From Glandiceps talaboti (taxonomy: Eukaryota; Hemichordata; Enteropneusta; Spengelidae): 64,000 nucleotides of DNA. Positions 1 to 17,940 of the stretch are shown one piece after another; position 1 is the stretch's first letter; each line of letters opens with the position of its first letter. The stretch lies in contig NC_135566.1 in assembly GCF_964340395.1 (NCBI RefSeq), forward strand, positions 4,632,001-4,696,000, given 5' to 3'. The notes under the pieces are model-generated. The model was not told the origin of the DNA. It worked only from the letters and a program-made list of their open reading frames with translations, and did no database searches. The translations under genes and the position numbers were made by a program.

Positions 1-2543
1 TATGTTTTTGTGGTTATGCCTGGACTGATTACTTTTGAGCAAAATTTGTATATTTTGATCATCCTATTTGCATATCAACCAAAGCAAGAATTGTCCCACC
101 TTGAAGGAAACACAATTTCCTTGTTATTTATGATTTAGTGAACCCATACATAATAATGATTCTAGCCAGGTCAATACTTATTAAACATAATTGGATTTTC
201 TGACGAGAGAAGAAAATTTGATTTTTGCTACGATGGACACTTCTGGTCTAGTTTTTGTGCGATTTTTTGGCACGATAATTGATGAACGTTTTTTTTTTCG
301 AAAATGTGTTGATATGAAACAATACAGCTACAGGTATCCTCTGTGAGTGTGGCAACACGTGGTCATTTTGCTAGCGAATTCTGTGAATACTCTTTTGCAT
401 ACTTATCACCTAAACAAGAGAATTCTCCCAGTTGTGACAATCTCAAAACTTCTGGCTCAAATGAAAAATCAAGTTGAACCTAACTTGTGTTCGCATTTAA
501 AAGAGTTTAATGCTGAATACTGCAAATTCAAATCTCTTTCTTATACCAATTTGCTGACAAGGTTAAACAAAAACCGTTTCACCGACGGTCGTGGTTCCCA
601 TGCCTACTTTGTCTACCAAACGAAAAGTTAAATGATAGTAAAGCTATCAGAGACAATCATCAACCCTCGAGGGTGTTTGGCGACTATATAACGCTCGCGA
701 TTGTTTCAAATGTTTTACATCCACGGCAACAACGAACCAGACAATCATGTAAGTTACTCATGTCTTCATAATAGGTGTTTGCAGATCAACAAACCATTTT
801 CAATTTAAGTAAACCAGAATCTCATCGACTTTGAAAAGCGAGATCCCCACAAATCCGGTCTAACGGGTGTTGCTGTGGTTGCAGAGGTCTTTTCCAAGCA
901 AAACATGTTGCTATCAAACTTTAAAAACTCTTAACACCTTACACTTACCGTTCTTCAGGTAGATGGATAAAATATAGTTGTGTGGTTTCTTGGCTACCAG
1001 TTACTGAAAGTACACCTTCGCACTGTTACTGTCGCCTTCTGCGCAGACTGATTATCATCTGTCTCCAAATAACAGGTCGGGGGATTTCAATTGTGATTAT
1101 CGTGTCAAAGTTCACGACATTACATCATCTTTAACTTACCTTTCCATTGAATGTTTAACATAGTTTGCTCATTGGTGGCTTTCTGAATGACGACATGTCT
1201 CATAACAGGTATGCTTATTTGAAAACCACGTGATCAAACTTAGTTTGTCCAGGTTTTGTCTGGGAGGAATATTTACTTATCACAAAAAATGCCCGGATAT
1301 TTGCGAATTTACTCCAAGATCTGTTCAAGTTTCGATTTAGTGGTGATGAATATAATGGTGGGGGGTTTTAAGTGATAGTTTTAAAGTGTCCCCTAGCTTG
1401 CCAAGGACTTGATCACACACCCTCTTGCTAATACTTTGTGCTATGATTGGACTTCTTGGTTTATTCAAAGTTGGTCTTATTTTAAAAGTAAGTGATATTA
1501 GACAGAACTAACCTCATTCAAGTTCATTATTTGTGAAGTGTTGACTATTCATGGTAGCTGGTACATACTTTAATCGTGAATACTTTGCAGTGCGTTTTGT
1601 TTACGTTGTTTACATAATCGGTAGCTCTCCGTACCGGGATCCTATGTGTAAGATTCGCTGACCTTTAGCCTGTATATGCAAATGGGGCGTTATGCCCAAT
1701 TTTCTAAATACGATATTTTGGATCGTAAGAGTTTAACATGTTGACTCCAAACAACTTCGTACAATTTTACAGGTTAAAAAAATGATTTAAAATGCGTATT
1801 TATTGTACATTGAAATATAACCGTATAAAAAAGGAACATAATTCCAGGAAATAAAGGTATTTTCGTAAACACTGGGTTCAGGAGGGTCGTTTCATTATTT
1901 CAGATCACAGAAATTTCACACAGTTGCAAGGAAACGCAAAATTTAAACTATTTTTTAAAGTTCCTTTAGTGGTTCTTTCAGTTCCAATTTGGTGTTTCTT
2001 GTAGTCAAGCGAAATATATGTGATGTAAAATCATGAAATTACTCTCCAGAAACCAAAGGTTACGAAAATAATTTTATTTTATGGAGTGGAGATCCCCTTC
2101 AAGCTGAAGCACCTTTTCTGTTGTAATATAATAATTTACGTTTCTTATGTTCTGACCGTAGGGGGCGCTCAACATATCCACTTTCACAGAAGCAAGAGTT
2201 GGTCCAATCAAAGTGAAAGTTAACTTCACAATTTTTTTCAAATAAAATTTTGATTTTATTTTTGTAACAGGAAAATCAGTTCTTTACCTTTATCACTAGT
2301 TTTAGTTTTTCTGAATTATTTCTGTATTGTTTCATAACTTTCAGAAGTTACAAAGTACATTTCAAATAATTATTGAAAAATTCTTTAAAATCAATGTTAT
2401 TGATTTCAATGTTGATTAATATTAATTAGAAAATAATTCAACACGCGTCAATATCAAAATGAGTTTTCTACTGGATTAGAAAGAATCGCACTTATTCATG
2501 ATTCTACACTGCTAATACACGATGACCCATGACGTCATCCAGG
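1..2543. other. Intergenic or downstream DNA, no gene recognised
   Basis: AT-rich sequence. The only sizeable open frame (347-631, plus, 94 codons) has no recognisable motif and no supporting splice context, so I do not call it. The segment next to 2543 is presumably the 3' UTR of precursor gene A, with a candidate AATAAA on the minus strand at 2255-2260. Confidence 0.5.
2255..2260 (-). terminator. Candidate poly(A) signal of precursor gene A
   Basis: AATAAA on the minus strand about 280 bases after the gene's TGA. Weak evidence, because the hexamer is common in AT-rich DNA. Confidence 0.35.
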
Positions 2544-2671
2544 TCAATCTTCTTCAATCAACATTTTCTCAAGCTCCTTAACTTCCAACCACTCTCTAAG
2601 TTCACGAGTATCATGACTGGTCAACTCCAGGGATCGAACCAGAGCTTTTACCTTGTCCATACCACGTGTTT
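2544..2671 (-). CDS. Precursor A exon 5: C-terminal tail and stop
   Basis: Acceptor TTTAG, then 41 codons and TGA. The tail is charged (Glu, Lys, Arg, Leu) with a heptad-like leucine pattern ending LEKMLIEED. Its VKALVRSLE resembles VKSILEALY in the last exon of precursor B. Confidence 0.65.
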
Positions 2672-5522
2672 CTAAATATACATGTAGAAAAAGTTGAGGA
2701 AATTGTCAGCAAAAAAGACGACAAGGCAATAGAAACCAAGATATGGTAAAAGCTTTTATAGGATATGAGTTTTTAGAATTAGAAAAAAGGAATTTTTGCC
2801 ATGTATAAATTCCATTTAAAACTTTTCGGTATAATAAACATTTCACTGTAGATACTCCACTTACCCAATATCCAGTATCTGTGGATACTCCACTTACCCA
2901 ATATCCAGTATCTGTAGATACTCCACTTACCCAATATCCAGTATCTGTAGATACTCCACTTACCCAATATCCAGTATCTGTGGATAGTCCACTTACCCAA
3001 TATCCAGTATCTGTAGATACTCCACTTACCCAATATCCAGTATCTGTAGATACTCCACTTACCCAATATCCAGTATCTGTAGATACCCCACTTACCTAAT
3101 ATCCAGTATCTGTAGATACTTCACTTACCCAATATCCAGTATCTGTAGATACTCCAGTATCTGTAGATACTCCAGTATCTGTAGATACTCCACTTACCCA
3201 ATATCCAGTATCTGTAGATACCCCACTTACCCAGTATCCGGTATCTGTAGATACTCCACTTACCCAATATCCAGTATCTGTAGATACTCCACTTACCCAA
3301 TATCCAGTATCTGTAGATACCCCACTTACCCAATATCCGGTATCTGTAGATACCCCACTTACCCAATATCCGGTATCTGTAGATACTCCACTTACCCAAT
3401 ATCCAGTATCTGTAGATACCCAACTTACCCAATATCCGGTATCTGTAGATACTCCACTTACCCAATATCCAATATCTGTAGATACTCCACTTACCCAATA
3501 TCCAGTATCTGTAGATACTCCACTTACCCAACATCCAGTATCTGTAGATACTCCACTTACCCAATATCCAGTATCTGTAGATACCCCACTTACCCAACAT
3601 CCAATATCTGTAGATACTCCACTTACCCAATATCCAATATCTGTAGATACTCCACTTACCCAATATCCAGTATCTGTAGATACTCCACTTACCCAACATC
3701 CAGTATCTGTAGATACCCCACTTACCCAACATCCAATATCTGTAGATACTCCACTTACCCAATATCCAATATCTGTAGATACTCCACTTACCCAATATCC
3801 AGTATCTGTAGATACTCCACTTACCCAACATCCAGTATCTGTAGATACTCCACTTACCCAACATCCAGTATCTGTAGATACCCCACTTACCCAATATCCA
3901 GTATCTGTAGATACTCCACTTACCCAATATCCGGTATCTGTAGATACTCCACTTACCCAATATCCAGTATCTGTAGATACCCCACTTACCCAATATCCAG
4001 TATCTGTAGATACTCCACTTACCCAATATCCAGTATCTGTAGATACCCCACTTACCCAGTATCCAGTATCTGTAGATACCCCACTTACCCAATATCCGGT
4101 ATCTGTAGAGACTCCACTTACCCAACATCCAGTATCTGTAGATACTCCACTTACCCAATATCCAGTATCTGTAGATACCCCACTTACCCAACATCCGGTA
4201 TCTGTAGATACTCCACCTACCCAATATCCGGTATCTGTAGATACTCCACTTACCCAATATCCAGTATCTGTAGATACCCCACTTACCCAATATCCAGTAT
4301 CTGTACATACCCCACTTACCCAATATCCAGTATCTGTAGATACCCCACATACCCAATATCCAGTATCTGTAGATACCCACTTACCCAATATCCAGTATCT
4401 GTAGATACCCCACTTACCCAGTATCCAGTATCTGTAGATACTCCACTTACCCAATATCCAGTATCTGTAGATACCCCACTTACCCAATATCCAGTATCTG
4501 TACATACCCCACTTACCCAATATCCAGTATCTGTAGGTACCCCACATACCCAATATCCAGTATCTGTAGATACCCACTTACCCAATATCCAGTATCTGTA
4601 GATACTCCACTTACCCAATATCCAGTATATGTAGATACCCCACTTACCCAATATCCAGTATCTGTAGATACTCCACTTACCCAATATCCAGTATCTGTAG
4701 ATACCCCACTTACCCAGTATCCAGTATCTGTAGATACCCCACTTACCCAATATCCAGTATCTGTAGATACCCCACTTCACTTACCCAATAGAAGTTATAC
4801 AGTCATACAGTCTTACAATCTATTGTATTTATGATTCTCTCTAGAGGTTTTTATGACAATAATAGTCTGTATAATTCAACCTAGCCTTGTCACGTTTACA
4901 TCTTATGCTATTGGCCAAGGTCTGTTTTGTTCCATAAGTGATTCCCCGTGGACACAAATAATCACTCTGAATTCATTTGTTAAAAATCTAAATATGGCAG
5001 ATATATGTGCTGTAGGCATAGTCGATTTCCTATTATAATAGTTCATTTTTGAAGCAAACAAATCATTGTTCATCCAATCTTGGTAACATGCCAATATTAT
5101 TCTTTAAATTATTACGTTACAACTTTTCTCACTTTGTGAACGGGGTAAGTAGCAGATTTACAATAATAATGCTATATTTACCAACAACACAGTAAGCATC
5201 TCCCCATCGGTTGAGTCTACATGTCTCACCATCCTCACAGTCGTGGCGATCACAACCATACCCTGGTATAGTAATAAAAAGACAGTAATTTCTGTAATTT
5301 CACGCAATTGTTTGACATATATCTGGACAGACATACATACATACATACATACATACATACATACATACATACATACATACATACATACATACATACATAC
5401 ATACATACATACATACATACATACATACATACATACATACATACATACATACAGACAGACAGATAGACATACGGACAAACAGGCAGACAGACAGACAGAC
5501 AGACAGACGGGCAGACAGACAT

Positions 5523-5567
<45 letters not shown>

Positions 5568-6090
5568 CAGGACTCTTTACTATGGGAAGATTATCATTTG
5601 TACGATGAAAACAGAACACAGATTCTACCCTTATGATGATTTTCTACGTGGAGTATTTTTTTATATTTGAAAACTTTCATCTAGCAAGTTATAATAATGT
5701 TGTGTGTCCGTTGATCTTTCTTGCCAGATTCAACCACACCCAAAATTCCCTTTCTGTAATTAAAAGATATATACATCTATATACACCATAAATGTACATT
5801 CACTGGTTTCGAAAAACAAGAAAACTTACGTTTCTGGGGAGTCAGCACGTCATCCTCATCAAAGTCACGAGCTTTAATGGTGAGAGGGAAAAGTGACATG
5901 TAGAGTATTACAGTGTGGATAGTTTATTTGAAATACACTCTAAACTTGTAGTTGTAATGGTATGTATGCATGCATGCATGCATGCATGCATGCATGCATG
6001 CATGCATGTATGTATGTATGTATGTATGTATGTATGTATGTATGTATGTATGTATGTATGTATGTATGTATGTATGTATGTATGTATGTA

Positions 6091-6133
<43 letters not shown>

Positions 6134-7232
6134 ATGTATGTATGTATGTATGTATGTATGTATGTATGTATGTATGTATGTATGTATGTATGTATGTATG
6201 TATGTATGTATGTATGTATGTATGTATGTCGTACTAGGAAGTACTTGGCAATGTTCACTACAGATTTGTAAGTGGCCTTATGAAAGTAGGTTTGAATAAG
6301 AGTAATGCTAATTGTATTGCAAAATATTGCAGCATTAGTTCAATAATTGGTTCTAGTAATATCTGGAGAAAAAGATGCAAGCACTATAACAACTAACACA
6401 CTATATCTGCCTTGTGATGGGGATAACATGTTCAAATGCAATTTGATATATTTCCTCCTAGATACAGTGTGAACCCAATAGTACTGTACCTGTACATAAT
6501 AATTTAATGTATTCGGAAATAAACATAATTTGATATGTATGTATGTATGCATGTATGCATGTATGTATGTATGTATGTATGTATGTATGTATGTATGTAT
6601 GTATGTATGTATGTATGTATGTATGTATGTATGTATGTATGCGTAGCCTAACTTACCATCAGCACTTCTACTGTCGGCGTTCATTGCGTCCATTATTCTT
6701 TCTATACATTCAAATAGAGGTGAAATGGACACATTGTAAATGAAATGCTTTACACATAATTACGAACAGTGTCATGAATTCACTACTAATATTTTGTATG
6801 ATACTAACACTCCACTCTCACTGAATATTTCACATTGAACATGTATTTGTCATAAAATTATCACTTCAATTGTCCAAATCAGTGAATAAACCATTTTAAA
6901 ACCAGCCCTAATAACAACGATTTCAATATATGTCTGTGAAGTCTTAACTACTGGTATGGTTTTTCTATTAATGTTAATGATATTATATGTGAGTATGGGA
7001 AATCTGTTATCTAAGCTATAAAAGATTTGTATAATGCATATAGTAATTATGACATTAATTTGGATACAATTTAAGGTGGTAGCATAACGCTAGTTTACAG
7101 AAGGGAAGGTTTGCGATTATTAGAAAAATAAATATAATACTTGCGTTTGTAAACATTTCGGTAGTAATGATAACCATCGGTCAAACTAAGAACCATCAGT
7201 AATACTACTACCAATACCAGGGTTCGTTTCAT
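2544..7232 (-). CDS. Precursor gene A: secreted four-cysteine peptide precursor (whole gene, 5 exons)
   Basis: Exons 7145-7232, 6657-6701, 5830-5871, 5182-5262 and 2544-2671 join in phase into a 127-residue protein. A signal peptide (MKRTLVLVVVLLMVLSLTDG) leads to an acidic spacer ending Gln-Lys-Arg. Next comes the module YGC-x4-C-x5-C-x9-C with a WGDAYC end, then a charged, probably helical tail rich in Glu, Leu and Lys. The Lys-Arg directly before YGC is a typical prohormone convertase site. Every intron is phase 1, as in paralogue precursor B on the plus strand at 24747-31839. The SPARC follistatin N-terminal hairpin has the same cysteine spacing but one extra Cys. Product role unknown; a secreted regulatory or defence peptide is inferred. 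Introns are full of microsatellites, and the last contains a 2-kb minisatellite. Confidence 0.75.
2848..4793. repeat. 33-bp minisatellite, about 58 units, inside the last intron of precursor A
   Basis: Tandem unit starting GTAGATACTCCACTTACCCA. Most units vary at a few fixed sites (CTCC/CCCC, CAATAT/CAACAT, CCAGT/CCGGT/CCAAT). Two 18-base partial units lie near 3148-3183, and units one base short lie near 4371 and 4570. Because 33 is a multiple of 3, long stop-free frames appear on both strands; they are artefacts of the period. Confidence 0.95.
5182..5262 (-). CDS. Precursor A exon 4: four-cysteine module
   Basis: 81 bases, the same length and phase as the FGC exons of precursor B. Begins YGCDRHDC and ends NRWGDAYCVV. 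The NRWGDAYC segment is identical to that of precursor B, the strongest evidence that both are coding and related. Confidence 0.8.
5332..5566. repeat. Compound microsatellite (ACAT)n then (ACAG)n
   Basis: About 120 bases of TACA repeats run directly into GACA-type repeats with a few interruptions. Lies in intron 3 of precursor A. Confidence 0.95.
5830..5871 (-). CDS. Precursor A exon 3: acidic spacer ending in the Lys-Arg site
   Basis: 42 bases, phase 1-1, encoding RDFDEDDVLTPQK plus the first base of Arg. Its end (AAA-C, donor GTAAG) is the same as in the equivalent exons of precursor B, so the dibasic site straddles the intron in both genes. Confidence 0.7.
5962..6229. repeat. Compound microsatellite (TGCA)n-(TGTA)n-(TGTC)n-(TGTA)n
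   Basis: Four-block array in intron 2 of precursor A. Neighbouring blocks differ by a single base in the tetramer, suggesting point mutation followed by slippage. Confidence 0.95.
6536..6641. repeat. (GTAT)n microsatellite
   Basis: Uninterrupted except for two GCAT units near its start. It ends about 16 bases from exon 2 of precursor A. Confidence 0.95.
6657..6701 (-). CDS. Precursor A exon 2: propeptide spacer
   Basis: 45 bases, phase 1-1, acceptor ATAG and donor GTAAGT. Encodes RIMDAMNADSRSAD with split codons at both ends. It is flanked by GTAT microsatellite on its 3' side. Short, so supported mainly by splice sites and phase. Confidence 0.6.
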
Positions 7233-7244
7233 ATTGACGTTATG
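7145..7244 (-). CDS. Precursor A exon 1: short 5' UTR plus signal peptide
   Basis: Follows an acceptor ending TTTTAG. The ATG at 7232-7230 opens 29 codons: basic start, long Val/Leu core, then a small-residue cut region (LTDG). The splice reading leaves one base (C) and uses a GCAAGT donor, a GC-AG intron. A leader exon ending AAA-C also occurs in precursor B. The upstream 5' UTR exon was not located. Confidence 0.7.
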
Positions 7245-7299
7245 CTAAAAAAAGAGACAAAAATAGGTATATTTCTATAGGACTTGGCTATGCATGCAA

Positions 7300-7321
7300 A
7301 CACACACACACGCGCACACAT

Positions 7322-7358
<37 letters not shown>
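7300..7358. repeat. (CA)n microsatellite
   Basis: Dinucleotide tract with CGCG and TGCA interruptions in its first half, just upstream of precursor A exon 1. Confidence 0.95.
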
Positions 7359-7359
<1 letters not shown>

Positions 7360-9540
7360 CACCATAACCCTCCCTTCCCTTCATTTCCCTTATGTGAGGT
7401 AAACATATCCAATAATATCTTCTGCTTTTGTATAATGCAAATGTGTGCCCATTTTTAAAACTTCCTAACGACGATAGCTGTTGGTGACCCTGCGAGGTCA
7501 AACTGATCCAAATAATGGCAAGGTCCATTTCATGTCAAACGTTAGCAAATTTGAAGACACATTCAAATAATTCTTTTAACAACCTGAAACATTATTACCT
7601 TACAACTGCTTATCCTGTCAAGATTTGAAACCTAAAACATGTTTGTTTATTTCATCTCTTTACAATGTGTGACCAAAATCCAAGGACGGTTTTAGATGAC
7701 AAACACCAAGAAACATCTCTTTTATTGGAATACTTCGCTTCGCATGAGTGTACTTAAAGGACAATAGATTCTATCTCATATATAGAGACGTGATTGTTGC
7801 GTCCGTTTTGTTATATGTTCTTAGACACTGATTTGTATGCATGGCATGTTATTGGAAATCCAGGGCATTTATTTTCTATGCACGACTTATTGAAGACAAA
7901 GGCGTCGGATGTTAGTTGAGTTTGGAAATTTTTCTAATAGGTTTTGAACCTTCATGCCGAAAATATCTCTCTCTAGGCGGTATACATGAAAACTTCGAAG
8001 GAAAGCCAACGTTGATTTCAGACTTATGGCCAACTCAAGGACCTTTTAAGGCAAATCCTGTTGTCTTTATATAGCGCGAACTATTACAATAAAAGAGAAA
8101 CATTTTTTGAACTTTGGGTAATGTTTATAGGTCTTCATACAGGTATGGACATAACAAGTGTATAGAGCTAATCATACTTCAGTGTCTAATCCAGAATATG
8201 ACCATAAACAAAATACTTACGTCAAACACAGCAATACTAAAAATCTCCAAAATTTCAGGTGTGGCAGGTATGGTATTGTTCAGTAAGTAAGTCTGCTTCA
8301 ACCTTATATTCACCTCGCCTAGTGTATAGGGATTGGCCCATGGTTTGGAGGCGGTTCACATTGCGATTTAGATTTCTTAAAAGGGGGTGGTGGGGTGGTT
8401 GGTTTTCAAAATACTATTTAAAATAAAATATTTTTGTGTATCAATAATACCACAATCTCTATCAAAGAGAGAAAATAATGTATACATTCCCACTTTTGAA
8501 CATAATTTATCGCCACAGTTTCAGTTACGATATATTTATTTGTTATGATATCACCCACCCTATCCTGCCTAAATCCCCACTTCGAGATTCTGAATGGTTT
8601 ACCCGATTGCATCTCAGATCTTAGCCTTGGGATGGCCGAACATTTTAACATAAATCAACGTCTCTTTTCAGTGGCACTCATGCGACAAAAAAGACACTTA
8701 CTACACAACAAGAATACGTTTGAGGTCACACGTGAAGTATTCGGGAATACGCAGGCCTAGCTCAGATTAGGGTTAGATTTTGGGCGTGACAAATAGTTAT
8801 CCGACAATCCGACAAGATTCCTCAGTATGACGTCATCAACGTTGGCTAACATGACAATCTGTATTGTCATCGGTAGCTCAGTCAGTCTGATTGACGATGG
8901 TGTGAAGGCAATAACTAACCAGCGTTTGCAATTTGTGTATAGTTTCATGACTTCTGTTTACTCCGAAGGATGATTCTAGCATTATCAGGGGGGTGACACA
9001 TCCCGAACTTTCCCAGCACTAATTAGCCATCGGAGATATTGCACAAAAAAGTCAGTTTCATTTTTAAAATTCTAAATTCTATTAACTTTAATAAGTCTAT
9101 GCATACCACAATTTCTTGAAGTCAATTCTAAAAATATACAAAAGCCATATTCAAACTCTGCTCTTACTCGTATATATGCAATCTATTATAAAAGGAAGTC
9201 ACACGACAAAGGTCTTCTTCCATTCGACATTTTCCTTAATAATTCTCAATACTCAATAAAGTGTTACTTTACAAAGCCACTAGTGAAGGAGTTTTAAAAG
9301 ACAGATCACAATTGAATATTCAAAAATACAGTGACACTGCTAAAGTACAATTGAACCCTTTACCAAAGAAGTGACAATGTGGTATGTTAAAGTGGCCATA
9401 TGGATGAGAATTTGTTATTTATTTTGGATTTTTATTTGATAAAACAGCTTCACCATGTTTTTCTTCTTGAAAAAATAATGCAAAAGAACATATACCAAGT
9501 CCATGTTCATAACTCAATACATTACAAAAAGATGCCCAAA

Positions 9541-9586
9541 GTGTAAAAAGTTTGTTATTGTACGTACAATAACAAACATTTTACAC
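9541..9586. repeat. Near-perfect 46-bp palindrome
   Basis: Arms 9541-9563 and 9564-9586 are complementary with one mismatch and no spacer; the centre is GTAC-GTAC. Could extrude a cruciform or form an RNA hairpin. Lies 260 bases beyond the end of the ZU5-death gene. Confidence 0.8.
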
Positions 9587-9849
9587 ATTGTTTAATGTTT
9601 TGCCGTTTATTGAGATGTAAAATTAAAATTATGTATTTTTTTGCCCATCCGTTCTTCGTTTATACTGCTTAAAGGATTATATTTTGAATAGTGCTCACCG
9701 TAAAATCTGAAATGACCTATGTCTTGAAACGAATGAATCATTTTATGATTGTAAACATTCACAACATATCACTGCAATATAAAGACCTAGACACGAAGTT
9801 GGCTACCATGACCACAGTCACATATCCTGTTGTGTAAATCACACACGCT

Positions 9850-17934
<8,085 letters not shown>

Positions 17935-17940
17935 AGTTCT

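Larger units (their letters stand above)
7245..9849. other. Intergenic region between precursor A and the ZU5-death gene
   Basis: No gene recognised. Holds a (CA)n tract at 7300-7358 and a 23-base-arm palindrome at 9541-9586. Open frames at 8418-8948 on both strands overlap each other and show no motif or splice pattern. The promoter of precursor A should lie in the lower part. Confidence 0.5.

Noticed and set aside
347-631. 94-codon open frame on the plus strand
   Set aside because: No motif, no paralogue, no plausible splice or promoter context; the length is expected by chance.
2779-4780. Long open frames on both strands across the 33-bp repeat
   Set aside because: The repeat length is a multiple of 3 and its unit lacks stops in several frames, so all frames stay open; the region lies inside an intron of precursor A and has no start or splice logic.
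5158-6743. Open frames reading as Tyr-Ile-His-Thr or Met-Tyr-Val-Cys repeats
   Set aside because: Pure translations of tetranucleotide microsatellites. The same applies to frames at 13737-14192, 15295-15639, 26092-27055, 29929-30153 and 62476-62688.
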